Shown: positions 32,933-42,743 of the stretch, piece after piece | Layout of the letters: the number at the start of each line of letters is the position of its first letter | Position numbering within the stretch: position 1 is the stretch's first letter | Source of the DNA: an uncultured Pelagibacteraceae bacterium | GTDB taxonomy: Bacteria > Pseudomonadota > Alphaproteobacteria > Pelagibacterales > Pelagibacteraceae | DNA length: 49,724 nt | Assembly: GCA_902635665.1 (NCBI GenBank) | Contig: CACPOX010000008.1 | Coordinates: forward strand, 1-49,724 | Reading direction: 5' to 3' | Program-made: the position numbers and the translations under genes | Notes under the pieces: generated by a model | Database searches by the model: none | Told to the model about the DNA's origin: nothing | Seen by the model: the letters and a program-made list of their open reading frames with translations, nothing else

Positions 32933-35900
32933 TTAGTTAATTATTGCCTGAATATCTTGATTTCTTAAGAGATTTAGAGCTTTTCTGTCTAATTTGCGTG
33001 TATTTTTTAATCTAAATTTAAGAATATTATCTCCAGAATTAAGATTAATATTTACAATTGTTTTACCATCACCTCCTAAAATTTTGGATATTTTTTCAAT
33101 TTCTAACTTAGATTTAATTTCGAATGAAACCTCATTTATAGGACTATTAAATAAATCTTTAAGTGAAGCTATTTTTTGGACATTAGTCCTAGTAAGTCGA
33201 TTTTCGTCATTAGAAATATTTTTAAATAATGTTAAAATAAATGAGTTACCCTCTTTCAAAATTTCTCTATTTGATTCTAAAACATCTGAGAAAATAAAAA
33301 GTTCAAATACACTTGATAAATCTGTTAATTTTAAAACAGCGTAAGAATTTCCTTTTGCAGTTTTTCTTTCTTGAACTTTTAGCAGTGTTGCAGCTATGTT
33401 CGCGTCTTTTAATTCTTCATTTGAAATAAAACTTGAATAGTCTGTTATTTTGTAATCATTAAAAATCTCTGTAAATTGATTTAATGGATGGTCTGAAATA
33501 AAGAAACCTATCGCTTCAAATTCTTTAGATAATCTTTCTTCAAATTTCCAATCTTCAATTTTAATTAATATATCTTCCTGAGAACTTTCATTCTCTGAAA
33601 ACAAATCAATCTGATTAGTAGATTTATTGTCAAATATATTTTTACTTTTAGCTATCATAGCTGGAATAGAATCGTGCAAAGCTTGTCTATTTGAGTTTAG
33701 TTTATCAAAGGCACCTGCCTTAACTAAACCTTCTAATTGAAGTTTATTTATATCTTTTGGATTTACTCTAGTTATGAAATCATAAAGTGACTCAAATTTG
33801 CCATTTAAAATTCTTTCATCTACGATATTTGATATTGCTTCAAAACCTACAGCTTTAATAGCACCTAAGGCATAATAAAATTTATCGTCAATTATTCTAA
33901 AGTCGGCAAAACATTCATTTATATTGGGACGAACAATTTCAACATTTAATCTTTTTAATTCTTCATGAAACTCACTTAACTTATTTTGATTAGATATATC
34001 CATGGTCATTGAAGCTGCAATAAACTCATTTGGATAATATGTTTTTAAAAATGCGGTTTGATAAGAAATAATTGCATAAGCAGCAGCATGACTTTTATTA
34101 AAGCCATATTCAGCAAATGGTTCAATTTTTAAAAAAATTCCAGCAGCAACATCTTTTGCTATTCCATTTTTTACAGCTCCAGCAATAAATCCTTGTTTCT
34201 GTTTTTCAAGTTCTGCTCTTTTCTTTTTACCCATTGCTCTTCTCAAAAGATCAGCTTGTCCTGCTGTAAATCCTGACAATTTTTGTGCAATCTGCATTAC
34301 CTGTTCTTGATAAATAATTACGCCATAGGTTGGTTTTAAAATATCTTCTAGAAGTGGGTGTAAATAATCTGGTTTTTGCTTTCCATGTTTGCAATCATTA
34401 TATGTTGGAATATTGCTCATTGGTCCTGGTCTATAGAGGGCAACTAATGCAATTATATCTTCAATATGATTTGGCTTCATTTGAATCAAGGCTTCTCTCA
34501 TACCTGCACTTTCAATTTGGAATAAGCCAACTGTTTTACCTGTGGACATTAGATCAAAAACTTTTTGATCTTCGTAATTAATTTTATCTATATGAAAATC
34601 TTTAATTTTTTTTCTTACAAGTTTTTGGGTATTGTTAATTACAGTAAGTGTTTTTAAGCCCAGAAAGTCGAATTTTACTAAACCTGCATTTTCCGCTGAA
34701 TACATATCAAATTGTGTAGATGGTAATAATAGATCTGCAGAAATATCTTTATACAAAGGAACAACTTCAGTAAGTTTTTTATCTGCTATTACTACTCCAG
34801 CGGCATGCGTAGCAACGTTTCTGTTAAGACCTTCTAATTTTAAAGATAAATCAGTAAGTTTCTTTACTCTTGGATCATCATTAATAAGTTTTTGTAATCT
34901 TGGTTCTCCTGCAATGCACTGAGTTAAATTTTGTGGTCTAGACGGATCGAAAGGTATCATTTTTGATATGCTGTCAACAAATCCATAAGCTAAACCCAAA
35001 ACTCTTCCAACGTCTCTAATTACCATTCGGGCTTTTAATTTACCAAATGTTATAATGTGAGCCACGCAATCTTTGTATTTTGTTGTTAAATACTCAAAAA
35101 CTTGATCTCTTTTATCCTCACAAAAGTCTATATCAAAATCTGGCATTGAAATTCTGTCTGGATTTAAAAATCTTTCAAAAATAAGATTAAATTTTATTGG
35201 ATCAACATCTGTAATTGATAAACACCAAGCTACTAACGAACCAGCACCTGAACCTCTTCCTGGACCTACAGGGATATCATTATTTTTAGCCCATTTAATA
35301 TAATCAGCAACTATAAGAAAATAACTAGAATATTTCATTTCTATAATAATAGAAAGTTCATGATTAAGCCTGTCCTTATATTCTCTATAAGAATTGTTAT
35401 TTTCTAAATCTTCATCGCTTAAATTAAAAATCTCTTTGAATTTGACTTTTAATCCTTCTGTTGAATCTTTTTTTAAAATTTCATCTGCATTTCCATCTTT
35501 ATCACTGCTAATATTAGGCAATATTGGGTTAGAAAATAATGGTCTATAGCTACATCTTAATGGAAAATTATAATTATTTTCTAAAGCTTCAGGTAAGTCA
35601 GCAAATAATTCTGACATCTCTGAGTTAGTTTTTAGGTAATGCTGATCAGACAATCTTAACCTGTTTTTTTCATTTACATATGTCTTGTTACCTATACAAA
35701 TTAAAGCATCGTGCGCTTCATGCATTTCTTTATCTAAATAAAAAACTTCAGTAGTCGCAATAATAGGTATTTCTAAATCTAAAGATTTTTTTAAATTAAA
35801 TTTTTCAAATCCAATTTCATTTAGATCATTATGTCTTTGAATCTCTAAATAAAATCTGTCATCAAAAGTATTTTTAATTTTACTATAAAGATCATTAATT

Positions 35901-36349
35901 TCAGTAAACTTTCCTTTATCAAATAATTTACCAAACAAACCAAAAACAGTTCCTGAAAATACAGCAACACCTTCAGAGTTATTTAATAATAATTCAAAAT
36001 CTACATGCGGGTCTGATAATTCATCGTTTTTTAAATACGAAAAAGACGATAGCTCTATTATATTTTTATATCCAACTTCATTGAGGGCAAACAAAGGAAG
36101 TAAACCAGTTGTATCTCCGATTTTAAAATTAATTTGAGTTCCGATTATTGGTTGAGTTCCAGTTTTTGAGATCTTTTCAGCGAATTCTAGTGCACCACAT
36201 AAATTTGAAGTATCACATAAACCTAAGGATTTTATTTTATTTTTCTTAGAATATTCTTGCAAATCATCAATTCTAGCTGCTCCTTCACAAATTGAATATT
36301 GAGTATGGATTTTTAGGTGATTAAAATTTTGAGATTGAGACTCAGGCAT
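32933..36349 (-). CDS. dnaE: DNA polymerase III alpha subunit
   Basis: This 1138-residue replicative polymerase has an N-terminal PHP domain (HLKIHTQYSICEGA at about 11-24; GLCDTSNLCGALEF). The catalytic aspartates are in MPDFDIDFCEDKRD near residue 400. PVGPGRGSGAGSLVAW, THAAGVVIADKKL, LVKFDFLGLKTLTVI and YQEQVMQIAQKLSGFTAGQADLLRRAMGKK follow in stretches. A helix-hairpin-helix/tau-binding region and an OB fold lie towards the end. The length is slightly below the usual 1150-1170. Its start overlaps lolD by 8 bases. It ends the long run that begins with nuo. Confidence 0.98.
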   Translation of the reverse strand: MPESQSQNFNHLKIHTQYSICEGAARIDDLQEYSKKNKIKSLGLCDTSNLCGALEFAEKISKTGTQPIIGTQINFKIGDTTGLLPLFALNEVGYKNIIELSSFSYLKNDELSDPHVDFELLLNNSEGVAVFSGTVFGLFGKLFDKGKFTEINDLYSKIKNTFDDRFYLEIQRHNDLNEIGFEKFNLKKSLDLEIPIIATTEVFYLDKEMHEAHDALICIGNKTYVNEKNRLRLSDQHYLKTNSEMSELFADLPEALENNYNFPLRCSYRPLFSNPILPNISSDKDGNADEILKKDSTEGLKVKFKEIFNLSDEDLENNNSYREYKDRLNHELSIIIEMKYSSYFLIVADYIKWAKNNDIPVGPGRGSGAGSLVAWCLSITDVDPIKFNLIFERFLNPDRISMPDFDIDFCEDKRDQVFEYLTTKYKDCVAHIITFGKLKARMVIRDVGRVLGLAYGFVDSISKMIPFDPSRPQNLTQCIAGEPRLQKLINDDPRVKKLTDLSLKLEGLNRNVATHAAGVVIADKKLTEVVPLYKDISADLLLPSTQFDMYSAENAGLVKFDFLGLKTLTVINNTQKLVRKKIKDFHIDKINYEDQKVFDLMSTGKTVGLFQIESAGMREALIQMKPNHIEDIIALVALYRPGPMSNIPTYNDCKHGKQKPDYLHPLLEDILKPTYGVIIYQEQVMQIAQKLSGFTAGQADLLRRAMGKKKRAELEKQKQGFIAGAVKNGIAKDVAAGIFLKIEPFAEYGFNKSHAAAYAIISYQTAFLKTYYPNEFIAASMTMDISNQNKLSEFHEELKRLNVEIVRPNINECFADFRIIDDKFYYALGAIKAVGFEAISNIVDERILNGKFESLYDFITRVNPKDINKLQLEGLVKAGAFDKLNSNRQALHDSIPAMIAKSKNIFDNKSTNQIDLFSENESSQEDILIKIEDWKFEERLSKEFEAIGFFISDHPLNQFTEIFNDYKITDYSSFISNEELKDANIAATLLKVQERKTAKGNSYAVLKLTDLSSVFELFIFSDVLESNREILKEGNSFILTLFKNISNDENRLTRTNVQKIASLKDLFNSPINEVSFEIKSKLEIEKISKILGGDGKTIVNINLNSGDNILKFRLKNTRKLDRKALNLLRNQDIQAIIN

Positions 36350-37019
36350 AAGATGATTTTATACCACCGTCTCTCATCTCCAAAAGGTAATCTGCTTTTT
36401 TTGCAAAAAATCTATTATGAGTTGCAAATATAATTATTCTGTCTGATCTTTTTTGATTGTTTAAAAGTTTAAAAATATCTTTAGCCGTATTCATATCTAA
36501 ACTACCAGTTGGTTCATCAGCTAATATAATTTGGGGATCGTTAATAATTGCTCTTGCTATTGCCACCCTTTGAGCTTCACCACCTGACAGTTGTGAAGGA
36601 AAATGATTTAATCTGTTTGAAAGTCCAATTTTTTTTAACAATTTTTCAGCTTTAGAAATTGCTAATTTTTTGTCATTATTCACGGATAAAGAAGCAAAAT
36701 AAACATTTTCCAGCGCTGTAAAATCAGAAAGAAGGTTATTTTCTTGGTAAACAATACCTATTTTTTTTGCTCTAAATAAATCGTTTTTTTCATTTTGATC
36801 AAAATTAATCTCAACTTTATTATACTTAACCGTACCAGATGTTGGCTTGTCAATTAAAGAAATTAAATTTAATAAAGTTGATTTTCCTGAACCAGATGGG
36901 CCCATTATTGAGTAAATTTTACCTAGCTTAAATTTTCTAGATAGACCTCTTAATACATTAATTTTTTTTTCAATAGTAAAACTTTTTCGTATATTGTTTA
37001 GTTCTAAAAAATTATTCAT
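36342..37019 (-). CDS. lolD: Lipoprotein-releasing ABC transporter ATP-binding protein LolD
   Basis: This 225-residue ABC ATPase has Walker A GPSGSGKST near residue 40, a Q-loop (VYQENNLL), and the signature LSGGEAQRVAIARA near 143. Walker B is IILADEPTGSLD, followed by the H-loop ATHNR. This is the LolD/MacB-type subfamily. With LolC/E it extracts lipoproteins from the inner membrane for transfer to LolA. It overlaps lolC and dnaE by 8 bases each. A single permease gene is present, as in alphaproteobacteria generally. Confidence 0.95.
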   Translation of the reverse strand: MNNFLELNNIRKSFTIEKKINVLRGLSRKFKLGKIYSIMGPSGSGKSTLLNLISLIDKPTSGTVKYNKVEINFDQNEKNDLFRAKKIGIVYQENNLLSDFTALENVYFASLSVNNDKKLAISKAEKLLKKIGLSNRLNHFPSQLSGGEAQRVAIARAIINDPQIILADEPTGSLDMNTAKDIFKLLNNQKRSDRIIIFATHNRFFAKKADYLLEMRDGGIKSSYA

Positions 37020-38223
37020 ACTTCAGTGATTTTATTGGATCCATTTTTGCAGCTTTGAAAGCTGGAAAGATTGAAACTATTATTGTTATTAATATTGAAC
37101 AAATTGTTATGATTACTATAGAATTGATGTTTATTTCCGATGGCATTTTACTTAAAAAATATATTTCTTCAGGAAATAAACTAATATTAAAAGTTGAACT
37201 TAAAAATTGTCTAAAGTTTTCAATGTAAAGTGAAAAAGTAACACCTAAAAAAATTCCAAAAATTGTTGCTGAGGTTCCTATGGTTACTCCAACTAAAAAA
37301 AATATTTTAATTATAGATTTATTCAAAACTCCTATAGATTTTAAAATTGCAATATCTCTAGTTTTATTTTTTACTAAAATTGTTAATCCAGAAATTATAT
37401 TAAAAGCAGCAACAATTATTATTAATGATAGGATAATAAACATTACATTTCTCTCTACTTTTAGTGCAGAAAATAATGAACTATTCATATCGGCCCAAGT
37501 ATATACAAAAGCATCTGGATAAAGACGCATTAAAGTTTCTTTATAATTTTCAATATTTTTTGGATCTTCAAAATAATATTCAGAAAACCTTTCATCAATA
37601 TCTTTATCAAAAAATTCTTCTAAAGATTTTAAATTTATATAAGCAATATTTTCATCATATTCTGACAATCCACTCTCAAAAATTGAGATAATTAAGAAAG
37701 ACATTTGTTTTGGCAAAGAACCAATCAATGTGTCAACACCCGAAGGTGATGTAATTGAAACTTCATCACCTATATCTAATCCTAAAGTGTTACTTAAATC
37801 TCTGCCAATAGAAATTGTATTTTCATTTAAATTTTTAGAACCAAAGAAATTTTCATTATTCGAAATTTCAAGTTCTTTAAAATCATTTTCCAAGTAACCT
37901 TTTAACAAAACACCTTTGGTGCTATTCTCATAAAAAATAACTGCCTCTCCATCATTTGAAAAAACTCTCTTCGCGAGATCTTTATCTGACATAGCGACAA
38001 TTGGTTTGTCATAAGTTTTGACAACTGCATGTGCATTAAAGCCAACTATCTTATCAATTAATTCAGATCTAAATCCATTCATAACTGACATAACAATAAT
38101 AAGGACTGCAACTCCAAGGCTTATGCCAATAAAAGAAAAGATTGATATTACATTTAAAAAGCCATCTTTTTTTCTGGCTTTTAAAAATCTAAAAGTAATT
38201 TCTTTTTCTAGTGTAGAAATCAA
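37012..38223 (-). CDS. lolC: Lipoprotein-releasing system permease (LolC/LolE family)
   Basis: This 403-residue permease has the MacB/FtsX topology. An N-terminal membrane helix (about 25-50) carries FISIFSFIGISLGVAVLI-type residues. A large periplasmic domain runs from about 55 to 260. Three C-terminal helices follow (about 265-290, 312-340, 365-390), including VKNKTRDIAILKSIGV. The end reads PAFKAAKMDPIKSLKYE, typical of the family. It overlaps proS by 4 bases (ATGA) and lolD by 8. It probably forms a homodimer with LolD. Confidence 0.94.
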   Translation of the reverse strand: MISTLEKEITFRFLKARKKDGFLNVISIFSFIGISLGVAVLIIVMSVMNGFRSELIDKIVGFNAHAVVKTYDKPIVAMSDKDLAKRVFSNDGEAVIFYENSTKGVLLKGYLENDFKELEISNNENFFGSKNLNENTISIGRDLSNTLGLDIGDEVSITSPSGVDTLIGSLPKQMSFLIISIFESGLSEYDENIAYINLKSLEEFFDKDIDERFSEYYFEDPKNIENYKETLMRLYPDAFVYTWADMNSSLFSALKVERNVMFIILSLIIIVAAFNIISGLTILVKNKTRDIAILKSIGVLNKSIIKIFFLVGVTIGTSATIFGIFLGVTFSLYIENFRQFLSSTFNISLFPEEIYFLSKMPSEININSIVIITICSILITIIVSIFPAFKAAKMDPIKSLKYE

Positions 38224-39554
38224 ATTGAATTTTTTTGTTTAGTTATAATTTCTATAATTTTACTTAGCGGTAAATTTTGAGTTTCTTCACCAGTTACTTT
38301 GAACTCTAATAAATCGCCTTCGCTTTTCTTACCGATAATAATTTGATGCGGAGCACCAATTAAATTCATTTTTTTAATTTTAGATGAAAAATTTTCATCT
38401 GTATCATCAATGATTGCATCAATATTATTTTTGAGTAATTCTTTATTAATATTATTTGCTTTATCTAAAGCTGAGGCATCATTTTTATTTATCATAGGTA
38501 TTAAAGCAATATCATAAGGAGCAACAGACAGTGGCCATTTCATGATTTCATTTTTGTCATCATATTTAGCCTCAATTATAGCCCCTACTAGTCTTGATAC
38601 GCCAATTCCATAAGATCCCATTTTTACAAAATCTTTTTTTCCTCCTGGCAAATCAACAGATGCTCCCATTGGTTTTGAATACTTGTCACCAAAATAAAAT
38701 ATATGACCTACCTCAATACCTTTTGTAATCAATTGATTTTCCTTAGATACGATTTTTTCAAATTCTTCTTTATTAAACTTTTCGTCAGTTACAGCATAGA
38801 ACTGTTCATATTTTTTTCTCATGCTTTCTAATGATCCTTTTTCTAGTTGAGTATCATCGCTATCAAGTTCAAATATTCTTTTATCTGTGAAAATTTTACT
38901 TTCTCCTGTATCAGCAAGAATAATAAATTCATGAGATAAATTTCCTCCAATAGGTCCTGTGTCAGCAGCCATTGGTATTGCTGTCAAAGATAATTTTTTA
39001 AATGTTCTCAAATATGAAAGAAAAAATTTATTATAAGAATAAAAAGCTTCTTCATCAGATACATCGAATGAATAGGCATCTTTCATATAAAATTCTCTAC
39101 CACGCATAATTCCAAATCTAGGTCTAATTTCATCTCTGAACTTCCATTGTATATGATACAAAAGTTGTGGGAGTGATTTATAAGATTTTATTGAAGATCT
39201 AAAAATTTCAGTAACTTGTTCTTCATTGGTTGGTCCATATAACATTTCTCTATTTTGACGATCAGTTATTCTGAGCATCTCTTCACCATAATCGTCGTAA
39301 CGACCACTTTCTTTCCAAATTTCACTGGATTGAATAGTTGGCATTAATATTTCTTGAGCTCCAATTTTATTTTGCTCTTGTCTAACTATGTCCTCTATTT
39401 TTTTCATCACCTTAAAACCCAAAGGTAACCATGAATAAATTCCTGCAGAGGCTTGCTTAATCATACCTACTCTCAGCATTAATTGATGCGATTTAATTTT
39501 AGCTTCTGAAGGATTATTTTTTAATATTGGTATAAATGAATTTGATAAAAGCAT
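38220..39554 (-). CDS. proS: Prolyl-tRNA synthetase, short alphaproteobacterial form
   Basis: This 444-residue class II synthetase has LMLRVGMIKQASAGIYSWLPLG near the N terminus and motif 2 with WKFRDEIRPRFGIMRGREFY at about 140-160. The active-site region is ADTGPIGGNLSHEF, and motif 3 is SYGIGVSRLVGAIIE. A C-terminal anticodon-binding domain follows. The large editing insertion found in E. coli ProS is absent, as is usual for this alphaproteobacterial type, so mischarged Ala-tRNA must be cleared otherwise. It lies 1 base after the DUF1467 gene. Confidence 0.96.
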   Translation of the reverse strand: MLLSNSFIPILKNNPSEAKIKSHQLMLRVGMIKQASAGIYSWLPLGFKVMKKIEDIVRQEQNKIGAQEILMPTIQSSEIWKESGRYDDYGEEMLRITDRQNREMLYGPTNEEQVTEIFRSSIKSYKSLPQLLYHIQWKFRDEIRPRFGIMRGREFYMKDAYSFDVSDEEAFYSYNKFFLSYLRTFKKLSLTAIPMAADTGPIGGNLSHEFIILADTGESKIFTDKRIFELDSDDTQLEKGSLESMRKKYEQFYAVTDEKFNKEEFEKIVSKENQLITKGIEVGHIFYFGDKYSKPMGASVDLPGGKKDFVKMGSYGIGVSRLVGAIIEAKYDDKNEIMKWPLSVAPYDIALIPMINKNDASALDKANNINKELLKNNIDAIIDDTDENFSSKIKKMNLIGAPHQIIIGKKSEGDLLEFKVTGEETQNLPLSKIIEIITKQKNSI

Positions 39555-39555
39555 C

Positions 39556-39801
39556 TTAATTAATCATATTTCTTAAATTTAAATATTCAAATTTAATTAA
39601 TAAGTAAATTATGATGAAAATGACAGTAGTAATTCCAGTACAATAAAGGAATTTTTTCAACATTTTTGGATTTTCAGGTGATCCAGGATCCTCACCATCA
39701 ATTTTTACAGTCTTTGTACGATTTACATCAATAGGTAAAATAGCAAAAAAAACTATCCACCATATAATTATATAGATAATAGCTAAGCCTGTTGCACTCA
39801 T
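39556..39801 (-). CDS. DUF1467 family small membrane protein
   Basis: This 81-residue protein has two membrane helices (about 5-24 and 54-72). The connecting loop carries RTKTVKIDGEDPGSPENPKM, with the Asp-Pro-Gly-Ser-Pro stretch typical of DUF1467. Its position between RNase J and proS is the standard one in alphaproteobacteria. No function is established. Its start overlaps the RNase J stop by one base, so it is tightly coupled. Confidence 0.85.
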   Translation of the reverse strand: MSATGLAIIYIIIWWIVFFAILPIDVNRTKTVKIDGEDPGSPENPKMLKKFLYCTGITTVIFIIIYLLIKFEYLNLRNMIN

Positions 39802-41459
39802 TAAATTCTTACTAAATTGATATTGGTAAAAGGTTTTTTTCCTGTTCTCTCTTTAGAAAATTTTCTGCAAGCAATTTTTAATGCATCAATAAGATTATGT
39901 TCTTGTTGTTTGCTTCCAATTTTAAAAGTTCTAGAGGTTTTCTCTATTTCCTCTTCTAATCCATAAACAAAATCATCTCGATCATCTATAGGTAAACCAC
40001 GAAATGAAAGTATAGGGTTGTTGTGTATATTTCCTTTAGGTGTAATCATAATTGTTACCTCAAGATATCCATTTGCACTTAAATTTTTTCTATCTTTTAT
40101 CGATTGTGAATCTGGATCAACACTTACACTACCATCTAAATAAAGTCTGCCACTTGGAGCCTTGTCATATACTTCAGGTTTTTCTCCTGGATATAACTTA
40201 ACGATATCACCATTTTCTACTTGAACTGGATGTGGTACTTGCATTTCTTTTGCAAAATTAATGTGTTCTATCATGTGTCTATGTTCACCGTGAACAGGTA
40301 TTACACACCTAGGTTTTACCCATTGATACATCTCTTTAAGGTCTTCTCTATTTGGATGCCCAGAAACATGAACAAATTCAGTTTCTTCAGATATAACTTC
40401 TATTCCATCCTTAACAAGTTGGTTGTGAAGTTTATAAAGTTTTTTTTCATTACCAGGTATAATTTTTGAAGAAAAAATTACAGCATCACCTTTTTCAATA
40501 AAAACATCTGGATGAACATAACTAGAAATTCTCATCATTGCACCCATTGGTTCGCCCTGGCTTCCGGTACATAAATACACAATTTTTTCTCTTGAAAAAT
40601 TTTTAGCTTCTCTTGGATCAATTGGTTCAATTGTATTTTTTAAATATCCACATTGACGTGCAGCTTTATAAATACGATGCATTGATCTACCAACTAAAGA
40701 GATTTGTCTACCTGTTTGCTCTGCGCAATAAAAAGCTGTCTCCATTCTAGCTACATTTGAGGCAAAAGACGTTATGATAATTCTTTTTTTTAATCGAGAC
40801 ATAACGTTTAACATATTTTTTCTTACATCTGATTCTGAACCTGATCTACCAGCACTAAAAACATTTGTTGAGTCACAAATCATTGCTAGCACACCTTCTT
40901 CTCCAATTTCTTTCAATCTTTTTTCGTTTATATTGTCTCCAATTAAAGGATTTGGATCTACCTTCCAATCCCCAGTATGTAAAATAACTCCTGCAGGAGT
41001 TTTTATTCTAAGTCCATTTGGTTCTAATATAGAATGCGTTAAAGTAATGTATTCAATTTCAAATGGGTCTAAAGAAACCTTTCCATTTAACTCAACAATC
41101 TGTAAATCGTTAGTTATATCAATTTGTTTTTCTCTAAATTTTTCTCGAATTAATACGGCTGTGAAAGGAGTTGCAAAAATTTTACATTGTAATTTTGGCC
41201 ATAAATGAGCAATTGCACCAATGTGATCTTCGTGAGCATGTGTTAAAACTATTCCTAATAAATTATCTTTTCTTTCAACTATAAAACCAGGATCTGGATA
41301 AATTAAATCAACGCCTGGAATAGTATCGTCTGCAAAAGTTACTCCTATGTCGACCATAATCCATTTATGATCACTAGGCTGTCCATAACCGAACAAATTC
41401 ATGTTCATACCTATTTCGCCTGATCCACCTAAGGGACAAAATAATAGTTCATCTTTCAT
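39801..41459 (-). CDS. rnj: Ribonuclease J
   Basis: This 552-residue enzyme has a metallo-beta-lactamase/beta-CASP fold. The metal-binding motif is LTHAHEDHIGAI near residues 71-82, with HTGDWKVD and a DSTN motif (CDSTNVFSAGRSG). The beta-CASP part has LCTGSQGEPMGAM, VSGHPNREDLKEM and VIPVHGEHRHM. A C-terminal domain with GYLEVTIMITPKGN follows. RNase J combines endo- and 5'-exoribonuclease activity in RNA maturation and decay. It starts 1 base after coaX. Confidence 0.96.
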   Translation of the reverse strand: MKDELLFCPLGGSGEIGMNMNLFGYGQPSDHKWIMVDIGVTFADDTIPGVDLIYPDPGFIVERKDNLLGIVLTHAHEDHIGAIAHLWPKLQCKIFATPFTAVLIREKFREKQIDITNDLQIVELNGKVSLDPFEIEYITLTHSILEPNGLRIKTPAGVILHTGDWKVDPNPLIGDNINEKRLKEIGEEGVLAMICDSTNVFSAGRSGSESDVRKNMLNVMSRLKKRIIITSFASNVARMETAFYCAEQTGRQISLVGRSMHRIYKAARQCGYLKNTIEPIDPREAKNFSREKIVYLCTGSQGEPMGAMMRISSYVHPDVFIEKGDAVIFSSKIIPGNEKKLYKLHNQLVKDGIEVISEETEFVHVSGHPNREDLKEMYQWVKPRCVIPVHGEHRHMIEHINFAKEMQVPHPVQVENGDIVKLYPGEKPEVYDKAPSGRLYLDGSVSVDPDSQSIKDRKNLSANGYLEVTIMITPKGNIHNNPILSFRGLPIDDRDDFVYGLEEEIEKTSRTFKIGSKQQEHNLIDALKIACRKFSKERTGKKPFTNINLVRI

Positions 41460-41460
41460 A

Positions 41461-42207
41461 TTATTTAATTAATTTTGAAATTTTTATTAAGCCTTTAATA
41501 GTAATATCTTGGTTATGACTTGCTTTCGTTTTTATTGAGTTTTTAAATAAATTTGAAAATCCACCAGTAATAATTACTTTAAAAGATTTTCTAGTCTCTT
41601 TCTTAATTAAATTAATAATATTGTCAATTAAACCCGCATAACCCCAAAAAAAGCCTGATCTGACAGCTGAGATTGTATTGCTGCCAATGACTTTTTTAAT
41701 TTTTTTTAAATCTATTTTTGGAATCAAAGTTGCTTTGTCAGACAAGGTATTAAGAGACAATCTAACACCCGGCGCAATTATTCCTCCATAGTAAGTATTT
41801 TTAATTAGTACATCGAAAGTTGTTGCTGTTCCAAAATCTAAGATTATAAAATTATTTTTGTTATTCATTAAACTGATAGCATTAGTAATTCTATCTGAGC
41901 CTACTTGTTTATAATCTACTTTGATTTTTATAAGTGATTTTAAGTTTAATTTTTTAACCTCGAAGCATTTTGATTTAACTTTTTTCGATAAAAATTTTTT
42001 AATTAAAGCAAATGTATTTGGTACAACACTACAAAATAATATTTTTTCGATTTTATTTAATTGAATTTTATTTTTTTTAAATAAACTGTCTAGCTGCTTT
42101 TTATTTACAGATTTTGATAAAAAAGTAATTTTTTTTAAAATTTTATTGTTTTTAGAAACAATACATAATTTTGTTTCCGTATTACCAATATCGCCTAGAA
42201 TATACAT
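41461..42207 (-). CDS. coaX: Type III pantothenate kinase
   Basis: This 248-residue kinase carries out the first step of coenzyme A synthesis. Motifs are DIGNTETKLCIV near the N terminus (phosphate loop), VGSDRITNAISL, FIILDFGTATTFDVL and YGGIIAPGVRLSLNTLSDKA. All three ATP/metal/substrate motifs of CoaX are present. It overlaps birA by one base. The nuoN-birA-coaX-rnj order is a common alphaproteobacterial arrangement. Confidence 0.95.
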   Translation of the reverse strand: MYILGDIGNTETKLCIVSKNNKILKKITFLSKSVNKKQLDSLFKKNKIQLNKIEKILFCSVVPNTFALIKKFLSKKVKSKCFEVKKLNLKSLIKIKVDYKQVGSDRITNAISLMNNKNNFIILDFGTATTFDVLIKNTYYGGIIAPGVRLSLNTLSDKATLIPKIDLKKIKKVIGSNTISAVRSGFFWGYAGLIDNIINLIKKETRKSFKVIITGGFSNLFKNSIKTKASHNQDITIKGLIKISKLIK

Positions 42208-42743
42208 TATTTAATTTTATATAGTTTAGATAAATTTTTTTCAAAAAGTTGTTTTAGTTTGTTTTCTACGTTTAATTTACTAATACTTTTTTTAGTTACC
42301 TCTTGCAAGTTTGTAGCAGGATAATTCCTTATAATTGGATTTTTTTTAATATTAATGCCTATGCCAGTAATTAAAAATTTTTTATCTCTTACAAATATGA
42401 CTTCTTGCAAAATCCCACTAATTTTTTTTTTATCAATTAGTAAGTCATTCGGTCTTTTAAATAAAATTTTTTTACTTGTAAATGATGAGAGTAATTTTTT
42501 AACTAAAAGACAGTTTGTTTTTGTTATAGCGTTAATCGATAGATTTGTTTTATTTATTTCATTGAAAAAAGAGATAAATAAATTTCCTTTTGATGATATC
42601 CATTTTCTCCCATATTGTCCTCTTCCATTAGATTGTGTTTCAGCAACAACCATACCTAAGTTATATTTGGTTTCTTTAATAATTCTTATCGCAGTATTAT
42701 TTGTGCTTTTAACTTTTATAAATTTAAATTTTTTAAGTTTCAT
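42207..42743 (-). CDS. birA: Biotin-[acetyl-CoA carboxylase] ligase, minimal catalytic form
   Basis: This 178-residue ligase attaches biotin to the carboxyl carrier protein. It has KSTNNTAIRIIKE, the biotinyl-AMP loop GRGQYGRKW, GNLFISFF, RPNDLLIDKKKISGILQE and TGIGINIKKNP. It lacks the N-terminal DNA-binding domain and also most of the C-terminal SH3-like domain, being well short of the usual 240 or more residues. It therefore cannot act as a BirA-type repressor. It overlaps nuoN and coaX by one base each. Confidence 0.92.
   Translation of the reverse strand: MKLKKFKFIKVKSTNNTAIRIIKETKYNLGMVVAETQSNGRGQYGRKWISSKGNLFISFFNEINKTNLSINAITKTNCLLVKKLLSSFTSKKILFKRPNDLLIDKKKISGILQEVIFVRDKKFLITGIGINIKKNPIIRNYPATNLQEVTKKSISKLNVENKLKQLFEKNLSKLYKIK

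Noticed and set aside
40774-41208. Open frame of 144 codons on plus opposite RNase J
   Set aside because: It is entirely antisense to a clearly conserved gene and shows no family features.
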